A program made the translations under genes and the position numbers. From Enchytraeus crypticus (Eukaryota > Annelida > Clitellata > Enchytraeida > Enchytraeidae), in contig CAJHZI010000813.1 in assembly GCA_905160935.1 (NCBI GenBank), positions 248,001 through 312,000 on the forward strand: a stretch of DNA of 64,000 bases. The letters run 5' to 3'. Below the pieces are notes generated by a model. That model saw nothing but the letters and a program-made list of their open reading frames with translations. It had not been told where the DNA came from and ran no database searches. This document shows, in pieces, positions 34,465 through 44,698 of this stretch; the stretch's first letter is position 1; every line of letters starts with the position of its first letter.

Positions 34465-36165
34465 ATTATTAACCTATACTTCCAGGTCGGTCACTTTCCA
34501 ACTAGTTTCAAAGTATCTAAATTTATCCCAATACATCAAAATGGAAATCTGGACAATATGGCAAATTATAGACCGATTTCACTTTTGAGCAAAATATTTG
34601 AGAAAATAATGTATGCAAGAATATCTAATTTTTTTTATAAGAGCGACATCTGGTGTGCAAACCAATTTGGCTTTAGATCTGGCCACTCCACTGTCGACGC
34701 ACTTTTCAGTTGTACCAACATGATACGAAATGAAAAAGGAAATATTAACTTTGTCATAGGTATATTTTTTGATTTGACAAAAGCTTTCGATGCAGTCAAT
34801 CACAGCATATTTTTAGATAAATTATGGTATTATGGTGTGCGGAGTATTATACATACTTGGTTCAAATCGTACCTTTCGGGTCGATATCAATACACAGTTA
34901 TAGATGATATATGCGTCTCTGTCTTACCAATTGATGTAGGTGTTCTCCAAGGCTCCATACTATGTCATCTCTTGTTTTAGTATAATATATATAAATGACA
35001 TTCAACATGCCTCGAGCACAGGATGTCTCAAACTTTTTGCAGACGATTCTAATACCTTTGTTAGTACAAAAAATCTCCCAGATCTGTTTAATAAAGCTAA
35101 CATTGAATGCAGGCTAATTAATGATTGGTGCAAGAGTAATAAGCTTAGTATTAATTATTCTAAATCAATTTTTTATGAAATTTTTTTCTACTGAATTCTG
35201 CGAGACCTATATATATCAGAAAATTATCTTTCAATTACAGTTGATGAAAAATTCCTATCAAGTGTAAAGGTAATTAAGGTTTTTAGGTGTTCCTATCGAT
35301 GAAAAATTAACATTTGCCAAACTGATTTAATGTAATCAGTTATTTGCTAAATAAATAGTATCTGTGGAATGTTATATAAACGCAGAGATTATATTCCGAT
35401 AAATTGCAGTAAACCCTTGTATTTCTCACTTGTATTCAGTAGAATATCTTATGGTTTAATTGTGGACGGGAAAAACTCGAAGAAAGCCCTTCATCCTCTA
35501 CACATAGCGAACAACAGAGCACTGAAAATTTTACAATTTCTAGATAGACTGTGCAAGACTGAACTGCTTTACGCTAATTACAATACTCTATCGATATATC
35601 AATTATTTCAGTTTCTCTCTGCCAGCTTGTTCTATAGGTGTATATTCTTTGAAGGCTCGATGTCTAAGATTAACAGAAATATGATTAGATCAAACCTATC
35701 AAATAGTTATTATCTCTCTTCTACTACGAATCATGCAAACTGCCTGACAAATGTCTTTGAATGTTATTCTATATGGAACTGTATTCCTGTTGAAATTCGT
35801 AATTTAAAGTCATGTGCTTCATTTAAACGATCTTACAAAAGTTTTCTTATAGAATCGTAACAATGTCATCTGTCGGTTCTTGTCGGAATAGTTTGCCATT
35901 TTGGTATGTTTGCTAAGTTCATTTTTCATTTGTTCATATTTACCAAGTTTAATAATTTTGCTAGTATGTTGGCAATTTCTGCTGTTTGCTATTTTTTTAT
36001 TATACTTGCCATTTTTGCTAGTCGTAGAAATGCAGTATTTTAACTACTAAACTTATTTCCTGTGGTGGTCAGCTAGATAGAGCACCTTGTGCCCTCTTTG
36101 ATATCCACAGGATTCAACGAATAAGATTTTTGGTTTTGATTTGGTTTTAATTATACCGTTAGATG
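34465..36165 (+). mobile_element. CR1/L2-group LINE (family D), 5'-truncated RT
   Basis: Same family as the element at 49139-52560. The first frame (34558-34980) has ANYRPISLLSKIFEKIMYAR, ANQFGFRSGHSTVDALFS and the catalytic FFDLTKAFDAVNHS, then a VLQGSI variant of the PQGS motif. The next frame (34940-35194) carries LKLFADDSN, the FADD catalytic pair. The third (35369-35860) is the C-terminal domain. Three frames mean at least two shifts. The 3' UTR has GTGGTCAGCTAGATAG as in the sister copy. It lies in the SH3 intron in sense orientation. Confidence 0.85.
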
Positions 36166-36492
36166 TAGATTAGAGTATTCGAAGTTGCGTGTACACCTTC
36201 CAATTTGTATGCTGAATATTTCTTATGCAATTTATGTTGCCTTTGTGGATAGGTGTCAGAGCCTTCGGGCCTGTTTGTCAATTTTTCACGTCATTTTATG
36301 CTTGGTGTACAGTGTTATTGTGGTTTTCCTAATATATAAAAATCTGTGTATTTCATGGACAAAGTGATATGAACTGCAGCCTAAGACTTCTGTGTCATAC
36401 TGAGGTGAATAGTATAGCTACTATAGAAATAGAATACAAAATAAAAATTATTAATTTTGTTTGTTACACATAAAAGTTTTTCATATTTGCAG

Positions 36493-36738
36493 CGATTCTC
36501 TTTGGACGGAATAAAAGAACTGGAAGAGAGGGTTGGTTTGTGGTTGATGACGTTGAGTGCGTTGAGAGTGCTGATATACGGAACAATATCACTAATTTCG
36601 GATCTACTTCTCACACTGTCCAGCAAGCAGTATCTTTCAAAGATCCACAGCTTATCAATAACTGGCCTTTAGCTTCTTATGGAACTACTGAAGTTCCTTT
36701 AGCTTCATCCTCCTCTTCTTGTTATCAACATGCGTCTG
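36493..36738 (+). CDS. SH3-domain gene, second coding exon (PI3K p85-like candidate)
   Basis: Host exon candidate preceded by the acceptor TCATATTTGCAG (ending 36492). Joined in phase 1 to 25426 it reads ILFGRNKRTGREGWFVVDDV then ECVES, the second half of an SH3 domain. Aligned without gaps to the p85 segment [20 protein letters not shown] VEYI, 9 of 24 positions agree, including the TG-x-x-G turn and the closing V-E. About 50 further residues, Ser-rich and without a known domain, follow. The donor is uncertain: G|GTTTGT at 36739 is my best guess, and the frame stays open to a TAG at 36768. The usual SH3 ALYDY and second Trp are not conserved, so function of the pocket is doubtful. Confidence 0.5.
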
Positions 36739-36899
36739 GTTTGTCTCTATTCTTATCTCTTCTAACGTAGAATAGAGTTCGTACATTCGTGATATCAATC
36801 ATTCATGAATAATTTGTTCATTTAACTAAGAAAGGTGTGTTTAGAAATTTAGAAGCTAGTTTTGGAAATTTAGAAGCTTGTTTACTTTAAATGCAGAAG

Positions 36900-37545
36900 C
36901 TAGGGACGGAGGATTCTGGATTACAAAAGAAAGCAGTAGAGAGAATATCGGAATAAATTATTGGTATTTCTAGAAGATAATTTTTTTATGGTTTTAGTAA
37001 TACGGGATTGAGAGTGGACAATTTTAGATAGTATTTGACAAGTTACTGTTCTGTGATCAGAAAGAAAGACACCAGTAAGAGAGCTTGAAGACATTGAGGA
37101 GATGGATTTGGTTATAAGTAAGTCAAGGATATGCCCGGAGGTGTGCATAGATGATGTGTTATGGTGCTTTAGGTCGAATGTTTCTAAAAGATTTAAGAAG
37201 ATGGAATCATAAGAATCGTTAGGGTCATCGACATGAAGATTGAAGTCACTCATGAGGAAGAGTTCGCACGCAAAAGAAGTAAGATTTTCAAGTAATGTAG
37301 AAAAATGAGGCAAAGAGAGAGACTTGAAAATTTAAGGGGGACGAAAGACACTTAAGAAATTAAAGATTTTAGTGCCAAAACTTAGCTTCAGCAGCATATG
37401 CTCAAAGATGGAATACGAAGACTTGTAAATTACAGCAAGTCCACCTACACGACCCACGGGGCGAGGGGTGTGAAAGAAAGAATAGTTATCAGGAGTTAGA
37501 CTATTGATTAATGAATAGCATGAGGTACTAAGATACACACACATA
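36900..37545 (-). mobile_element. L2-type LINE endonuclease fragment
   Basis: Two minus-strand frames encode parts of an APE-like endonuclease: SLINSLTPDNYSFFHTPRP and VGGLAVIYKSS (37332-37586), then MSDFNLHVDDPNDS and HILDLLITKS and LSDHRTV (36921-37313). The DFN and SDH motifs are the catalytic Asp-Asn and Asp-His of this nuclease family. RT is missing and the 5' side runs into an (AC)n tract. It lies 160 bp after the second SH3 exon. Confidence 0.8.
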
Positions 37546-37597
37546 CACACACGCACACACACACACACACTCACACATACACACACACATACACATA

Positions 37598-38554
37598 TAC
37601 AGGGTGAGTAAAAAAAAGTGATAACACCTGCAAAAAGTTTGAATATCTCAGATTATTGTTAATATTTTCAAATCAAACTTTTACCAAATACTAAAGGACT
37701 AATTTCTGATGGGATGGCCAATTTTCATCAATTTTGGTACATAGATTGGCCAATTGTGAAAGTTTCAGCAGAGCAACCCCCCATTTCTGAACGTGCTGTA
37801 AATAAAAATTTCATTTGATTTTATTTTAAATTAGCTATGAAAAGGGTCGTTGTGGTGGTTCAGAAAGAACCAGTTGTATCTGCTAGCATTACTGCCTATT
37901 CGAAATGCTTTCCTCCAGTTGCTTTTCAGGATTGCAGCAGCTTTCGGAACGCTAGGACAGCCTTGTTGATTCCAGTTTGGGGCAGTCTCTCCCAAATTGA
38001 TGTTAGATAACACTTCCTGAAGTTCTGCCTTGTTTTTAGGCTTCGACTTGTGTTTCTGATAGAGATGCAGCATGGTTCCCCAGACATGATAATCCAGAGG
38101 ATTTTGATAGGGAGAGTTTGGAGACCATTCACTCTTCATAATGAAATGCGGATTTCTCTCGCTGATCCATTCATGTGCATGGTGAGATGCATGAGTCGGA
38201 GCATCATCCTACTGAAAGATGAAACCATTTGGTAGAAGAGCATAGCAATTAACAAACAACTCGGAAAGTAAAGTATTGACGTGATACTGAGGGTTCACCT
38301 TTTCCTTCTCGCCAATGAAGTGCAATTTGCCCTTACCGTTGTAGCAAACGCCATTTTTAGGTAAAACATGGGGCGTTGCTCTGCTGAAACTTGTATATCT
38401 GGCCAATCCGTACATTAAAATGGATGAAAATTGGCCACCCCATCAACAATTAGTCCTTTAGTAATTGGTAAAAGTTTGCTTTGAAAATATTAACAATAGC
38501 CTGAGATATTCAAACTTTTTGCAGGTGTTATCACTTTTTTTTACTCACCCTGTA
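37598..38554 (-). mobile_element. maT-type (DD37D) mariner element, internally deleted
   Basis: The termini TACAGGGTGAGTAAAAAAAA are inverted at both ends. Unusually long inverted repeats of about 185 bp (37598-37782 and 38370-38554) agree at almost every position through GAGCAAC-CCC. TA flanks both ends. The 957-bp element keeps only the C-terminal half of its transposase between the repeats. Confidence 0.9.
37831..38415 (-). pseudogene. maT-type transposase, C-terminal half
   Basis: From 38415 the frame reads NGVCYNGKGKLHFIGEKEKV and LLPNGFIFQ, then an in-frame TAG where family members have a second Gln, then DDAPTHASHHAHEWISE and PYQNPLDYHVWG. Counting from the first Asp of DDAPTH to the Asp of PLDY gives 37 intervening residues, the DD37D spacing of the maT clade. 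A later frameshift near 38000 separates the C-terminal end. The helix-turn-helix region and the first catalytic Asp are deleted. It cannot make active enzyme. Confidence 0.85.
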
Positions 38555-38577
38555 TATATAATTTTATAAATACAATT

Positions 38578-38583
38578 ATATTT

Positions 38584-38654
<71 letters not shown>

Positions 38655-38670
38655 TATATATATATTATTT
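38578..38670. repeat. (TA)n microsatellite
   Basis: About 90 bp of almost pure TA immediately after the maT element. Confidence 0.95.
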
Positions 38671-38880
38671 TGTTAATAGTAACATTAAAAAATAAAAAAA
38701 TAATATTTTCAGTCAGGAATATTGTTGATATTTTATCTTCAGCCTCATTGCTACAGTTTATATAGATGTATATTTTAATATTCGATTAACTATTGGTCTA
38801 GTAGTGTTTGGTTACAAATGCTACTAGGCCAATAGTTACTAGTAGTCAGGTGATAAGATATGAGCATGAGGTACTAAGAT
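38670..38880 (+). repeat. 190-bp duplicated block, copy 1, with hairpin
   Basis: Matches 40128-40315: TAGTAACATTAAAAAAT, CAGTCAGGAATATTGTTGAT, GCTACAGTTTATAT and the hairpin. The hairpin here (38789-38836) has 22-bp arms with three mismatches around a GTTA loop, while copy 2 is perfect. Confidence 0.8.
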
Positions 38881-38910
38881 AAATATTCAGTATACGTACA
38901 CATATACACT

Positions 38911-39189
<279 letters not shown>

Positions 39190-39191
39190 TA

Positions 39192-39895
39192 CAGACTGGG
39201 GCAAAAAAAAATAATCCCCTAGCGAAATCTCAATAACTTTAAGAAAACTCAAAATATCTCTAGGAAATTTACGGAGCTTCTAGGGAGGAGTTTCTGCTTA
39301 TATCTGCTTAAAATCAATTTTAACAAGGCTTTTCGAAATGTCAGTCGTTCCTTTTAAAGATAATAACGACCCTGAAAAGAGCCATTTACTAAAGTGGTTT
39401 AGTTTAAGCCTGCACTACCTTGTTGGCTACTCCAATAAAAGATGCTTAAAATTCGTTCTTCTGTTAAAATTATTCCTAAATTTTGAAGAAAATGTCTGGT
39501 ACTTTTGTTTAAAAAAGCCTTGTTAAAATTGATTTTAACATTTTTTTGGAAGAAACCCTTTTTTTTGTTGCTTCTGAATATGTTTTCACCAAATTTGCAG
39601 GATATGTGTAGAAATTCCTCCTCTGGAATCTCCAAAAATTTTGTACAATTATTTTGAGTTTTGTCTAAGTTATTAAGACTTTAGGTAAAAAAAAGCTTTG
39701 TTAAAACTTATTTTTGCACTTTTTACGTAGAAAGGCTGTAATATTTTTTCTGCTCAATAGATTTTCATCAAATTTGCAGAATTTACGCAGAGATTCCTCC
39801 CCTAGGAGCTCCGTAAATTTCGTAGGGAGAGATCTATTTGGAGTTTTCTTAAAGTTATTGAGATTTCGCTAGGGGATTATTTGTTTTTGCCCCAG

Positions 39896-39899
<4 letters not shown>
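39192..39899. mobile_element. Mariner-like MITE with repeated internal terminus
   Basis: The ends are inverted copies starting CAGACTGGGGCAAAAA, with about 110 bp of inverted similarity (AATCCCCTAGCGAAATCTCA and on), each flanked by TA inside a TA microsatellite. No transposase frame. A third, decayed terminus-like unit lies inside at about 39580-39695: CACCAAATTTGCAGG, AGAAATTCCTCCTCTGG and GTTTTGTCTAAGTTATTAAG parallel the right end at 39765-39870. Confidence 0.85.
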
Positions 39900-39937
<38 letters not shown>

Positions 39938-39975
39938 ATTATATGCCTAGATAGTCAGTATTTAGCGTGTGTATG

Positions 39976-40059
<84 letters not shown>

Positions 40060-40071
40060 CAGTATTTAGCG

Positions 40072-40125
<54 letters not shown>
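39900..40125. repeat. (TA)n/(TG)n microsatellite
   Basis: Three TA tracts separated by two diverged copies of CAGTATTTAGCGTGTGTATG, with a short TG run. Tyr/Ile frames here are artefacts. Confidence 0.95.
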
Positions 40126-40127
<2 letters not shown>

Positions 40128-40128
<1 letters not shown>

Positions 40129-40315
40129 ACATTCAATAGTAACATTAAAAAATTCAAAACTAATATTTTTCAGTCAGGAATATTGTTGATATTTTAGCTT
40201 TAGTCTCTTTGCTACAGTTTATATATATTTTAAAATTTGATTAACTATTGGCCTAGTAGTATTTGGTTACAAATACTACTAGGCCAATAGTTACTAGTAG
40301 TCAGGTGATAAGATA
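40128..40315 (+). repeat. 190-bp duplicated block, copy 2, with perfect hairpin
   Basis: Second copy of 38670-38880. It contains a perfect stem-loop at 40244-40291: ACTATTGGCCTAGTAGTATT TG, loop GTTA, and the exact reverse complement. The two blocks flank the microsatellite and MITE. Confidence 0.85.
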
Positions 40316-40446
40316 TTTATAGCGAATCGAAACTGGGTTTTCTAAACAGTTTCTATTCGATGTCATGTGATTATGCGCAATGGAGCACGTGTGATTTTGC
40401 GCAATGGAGCAATGGAATGTTTTATGAGGTTATAAAGTCAGACATA

Positions 40447-41820
40447 CAGTCATGGCCAAAAGTTTGAGATCAGTCGATATTTTTTAGAAAATCATGGTAA
40501 AATCATTGTTTTATTTTGTATTTAATATGTACATCATAAAACAATATGCATATCATATAGAAATGATAACATTGCTATAATATAGTTACAGATGTGCTGA
40601 GTAACCTAGCTAGTCAGTATTTAGCATGTTTTCCCTTCACGACCAGGACGTCTGCAATGCGACGAGGCTTGGAGCGGGCAAATGCGTTACAGTTTTCAAG
40701 CGAAGTTTCTGTTTTCCAAACTCTTTTCGCCACCTCTTTCAGATGCTGAAAGGAGGAAGGATTGTGTACAGCAACCTTTCTTTTCATCTGTATCCAAAGA
40801 TTTTCTATCAGGTTTTGGTCAGGTGATGATCCCGGCCACGGACCAATCATGGGTACATCATTGGCCGTGAGCCATGTTGTAATAGTGTTAGCCATATGAC
40901 ATGGCGCCCCATGATGTTGGAATTACTCCACGTCATGTATACTTCTAAAGTCAGAACATTATTTTCAAGAATACCTTCGTAGACAGCAGCATTGATTGTT
41001 ATGCCTTGCTCCATGAACCATATTCCTGAACGGCCGCCCTTCCCTGAATAAGGTTCCCAAACCATCAGCTTGGAACAATGTTTGACAGCACTGGTACATA
41101 ACTTGGATCATTTGTCATCCCAAATGGTCGTCTTACATGGCTGGAATAAGAGTAAAATTGTGTGAAAGTTGACTCATCTGAAAATAGTATGCTTTCTCAA
41201 TCATCTACAGACCAATTGCGATATTTGCGACAAAACACCATTCTAACTCGAATCTTCTTCTTTGAATCAGAGGCTTCAATGCTGGTCTTGACTTCAATCC
41301 ACCCTTACACAAACGTCTTCTAATGGTTCGTGTGCTTACCCTTGCTTCAATCAGGACTGTCTTCTAGTTGGTCTGACCCAAGCAGTGGAGCAAAAATGTT
41401 TGCGTGCTTCGCTACCGAAATTCTAGAGTTTCGACCCATGTTTAGTTTGAATACACAAATATGATAATTTACAGCTCTGAAGCAAAGCAGAACAGTATTC
41501 AGTACATACTATTATAGTCTGAGCGATATTACAAATTCTGTAGAATTTTAGATGAGTATTATAATACACCATGGCAGAATGACTAATACCGGATTATAGG
41601 CCAAATCTGGCGTAAAATTCTCTTAATATGCTGCAAATCGAGCAATATTTGCAAAAAATATACATAAAAAATCCCAAACAAGATAAAAAACCTAAATTAT
41701 GTCTTTGTTTACATCAAGAGATAATCAGAAAGTGTAAATGTTGCTGCATTATAAAGCAAAATAAGAAAGAAATCATAAAATACGATTTTTCCACTGATCT
41801 CAAACTTTTGGCCATGACTG
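40447..41820 (-). mobile_element. Tc1-like element, near full length, inactive
   Basis: Inverted ends CAGTCATGGCCAAAAGTTTG over about 28 bp, with TA at 40445-40446 and 41821-41822. The 1374-bp length is usual for a complete Tc1-like element. It carries one minus-strand transposase over nearly all its length. Confidence 0.95.
40614..41440 (-). pseudogene. Tc1-like transposase (DD35E spacing), broken
   Basis: From the N-terminal side: VSTRTIRRRLCKGGLKSRPA (second helix-turn-helix), an in-frame stop, then ILFSDESTF with the first catalytic Asp, another stop, a VWEPYSGKGGRSGIWF block (40847-41065), QHHGAPCHMANTITTWLTAN and SSPDQNLIENLW, and the C-terminal RRIADVLVVKGKHAKY (40614-40895). The second catalytic position is His (QHHG) where relatives have Asp. 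The spacing from it to the Glu of IENLW is 35 residues, not the classical 34. Two stops, at least one frameshift and the His show the copy is dead. Confidence 0.9.
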
Positions 41821-41822
41821 TA

Positions 41823-42630
41823 GGCTGTAGTATAGAAATGAGCCATGTTTCAATTCTGGTCTGTGCTTTAACTTGCAGAAGTTCATTAATTATATTTGAT
41901 TATCAGCAACAAGGGAAGTGTAGGCTATTTGTCATAAAATCCACTAATTTATGGATTCATAATGTATGCTTTAAAAAGAAAAATATGCCCGACACTCAAT
42001 GTTACTGCTACCAGCTTGGAATCCAAACATGATCTTCTACTTCTTAAGCCTTGCATGCTATAAATTCAGCCTCCCAACGGTGCAAAGCGGGTGATACTGT
42101 TTTACCTCGCGAAGCTTTCGCTGTTGTAAATTAGCCTAATATATTGTTACAGCCACTTCTTGTTGCTTGTATAAAGTTACATTTTGGTTTAGTTACGGAC
42201 TAAATATTTATTTCATTTATCATACGCATATCACAATTGGCATACACAATAGACAGTTAGAGCGCATGAGCGGAAATAAAGGCCCACAAGTGGCACTTGC
42301 ATATTCCGAATTTAAAAAAATAAAATAATAAAATAAAATACAAACATTTCCATTAATTATTAATTAGGATCAATAAAATTCTTAGTGTAGGCCATAATTA
42401 TCTACCAAGATAAATTTAGGGGAACATGTAATATCATTATTACGACCTTCAACAATATACACGCATAAATATCTGCACACAATGACAATTAAACGTACAA
42501 CTTAGGTCCTGCTCTTAATCTACACATACAATTTCAATATTATAAAAACGTTTAAAGCACTAGAATACTTACGACAGTTACGAGTTAGATTCTTTGATAG
42601 GAAAAAGAAGATACAGAAGATAAAAGAATG
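41823..42630. other. No gene recognised
   Basis: AT-rich sequence between the Tc1 element and the first CR1-like LINE. No domain, terminal repeat or RNA feature seen. Confidence 0.4.
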
Positions 42631-42634
42631 ATAT

Positions 42635-44000
42635 TAAGCAATCATCTTAACTCTTTAGGTGTTTGCTGACATTAATACCCTCCAGACACCTGTTAAATGA
42701 GTTTAGGGAAGACGCATTTACAACATTAGAGGGTACGGCATTCCAACAAGCAATGCATCGGTTTTTGAAATGATATCTTTCAGATATAAAATAAAATTTA
42801 TTCATGTTTAAACTTGAACCATTATTTCTTGTTACCCCGTTTTTGAAAACAAAAAACTCATTAATAGGTAGGTCGACCAATCCAGTGATACTTTTATAGT
42901 ACAAACACAGGTCAGATTAAAACCTTCGTTGCTCTAAAGATATGGAAGCCAAAACTTTTAATCTCTCCGAATATTGCAATCCTATCATGCCACTTAGCCG
43001 TATAGTGAATCTTTTCTGAATTGATTCTATCAGGACAATATCACATTTTCTGTATGGAGACCATAGATTAGAACAATACTCGAGAATCGGGCGCACAAAA
43101 ACTTTGAACGCTTTAAATAATAACACATGATTTCTGGATTTAAAGCAATGCAAACTTATTGAAGCCCTTTTTCTTGCTTTATTGCAAATATCTTTTATAT
43201 GTGAGCAAAACGATAAGTCGCTTGTAAACCTCACTTCCAGGTCAGTCACATCTTTTGATTTAGGTAAAGCTACAGAATTTAGATTGTAATTAAAATTAAA
43301 TGTTAAATTTTTTTTGAAAGATTAGGAGATCACCTGGCACTTTTCTACTGCAAGGCTAAGCAGCCAACGGTTAGACCAACTACAGAGAGAATCAGGAGAC
43401 TTTTGAAAGTTTGCACAATCAGAAAGAGAATTTGTTGTGGTGAAGCACTTTGCATCATCAGCAAATAAGAAAATGGAGTTCAGTTCAGGACAGCAGGAGC
43501 TTATATCATTAATATAAATAAGGAATAGGACTGGCCCCAGAACACTGCCATGGGGAACTCCGCTGTCAACGGTAGACCAGTCCGAATAGCATCTTTCTAT
43601 TCTAACTGTCTGAAGTCTTCCAGTTAAAGAGGACACAAGCCATTTTATTAAATTTCCGGTCACACCATAGGCTAGCAGTTTATGGATCAATTTATTATGG
43701 CTTATGGAATAAAATGCCTTGGAGAAGTCAAGATAGACGGCGTCTATTTGACTGCTGCTAATTATACTAGCAGATAGGCTATTGAAATAACGGAGAAGTT
43801 GTGTATTAGTTGACCGTTTAGGCATGAACCCGTATGTCTAAAATATATGAGGTCATTTCTCTTTAAGTACTGATCGTCCTCAATAATACTTTCCATTAGT
43901 TTGCATATAATGGAGGTAAGGGAAATAGGACGATAGATTTTTGTTGCTTTTGTTACCTTTCTTAAAAATTGGGACAACAATAGAACGTTTCCACATTTCA
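42635..44000 (-). mobile_element. CR1-like LINE, copy 1, 5'-truncated
   Basis: Minus-strand frames in order: IYRPISLTSIICKLMESIIE (43762-44010), then MPKRSTNTQLLRYFNSLSAS, AVYLDFSKAFYSISHNKLI, SGVPHGSVLGPVLFLIYIND and IFLFADDAKCF (43322-43825), then the C-terminal thumb and domain (42917-43249, 42647-42904). FADD is intact, PQG is changed to PHG. At least three frame breaks. The 5' side stops abruptly at TTTCAGGTATTTCA, where copy 2 continues, so it is a typical 5'-truncated insertion. Confidence 0.9.
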
Positions 44001-44590
44001 GGTATTTCATTTCATTTCATATTTACAGAAATATGTTTTTGTATTACAAATACATGTTTGTAGTTGTACCGAGATGAAAAGTGGAGAGTTTGTTTGTTAT
44101 AGGATGTATTTTGTTTTGCATGCATTCAGCTCAGGGTCCGTACAAGTCTCACACATTCTATGGAGATCTGGTTTTTGTTGTCAAACCCATATTCTGTAAT
44201 GTTTGTGAGTATCTTTTTATTAATGAAATAGTTATATATTAAGCTTCTTTAAACTCTGTGATTGGTAAAGTAATATATAATATATAATAATATTTGGTGG
44301 TTCTTTAATTTTTAATTATAAACCAAAAAAGCCATACTTCAGAAGAGTGTCTTTTCTATATTGCACCTTATGTGATGTATATATTTGCTGAAAAATTAAG
44401 ATTTTTGAATTTACTTCATACTACCTTTTGTTCTGCTTGAGTTATTTGGATATTACTAAGAAATTGTAGTTTACCTAAAATAACCATGTTCATGAGTCTT
44501 GACGATATATTTTATGAGAATGTCTGATTTCAGTTGTTAACATTTAAAAAGCTGGTAAAGCTAAAGTTAACGTCAGTTTGCTCACTCGAA
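44001..44590. other. Spacer between LINE copies, unassigned
   Basis: AT-rich, no supported feature. Confidence 0.4.
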
Positions 44591-44695
44591 AGTGATGTCA
44601 GTGACGCGCGAGCCCAGGATTTGAACCCCACACATACTGATCCGCGATCGAATATCTTACCGATATCGCCACTGGCTTCACCACTGGCTCCAGCC
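44590..44695 (-). repeat. tRNA-derived SINE head (candidate)
   Basis: On the minus strand, GCCAGTGGCGATATCGGTAA resembles a tRNA A box and GGGTTCAAATCCTGGG is a textbook B box, about 45 bp apart. A weak acceptor stem and position beside a LINE 3' end favour a SINE or tRNA pseudogene over a tRNA gene. Confidence 0.55.
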
Positions 44696-44698
44696 TAT

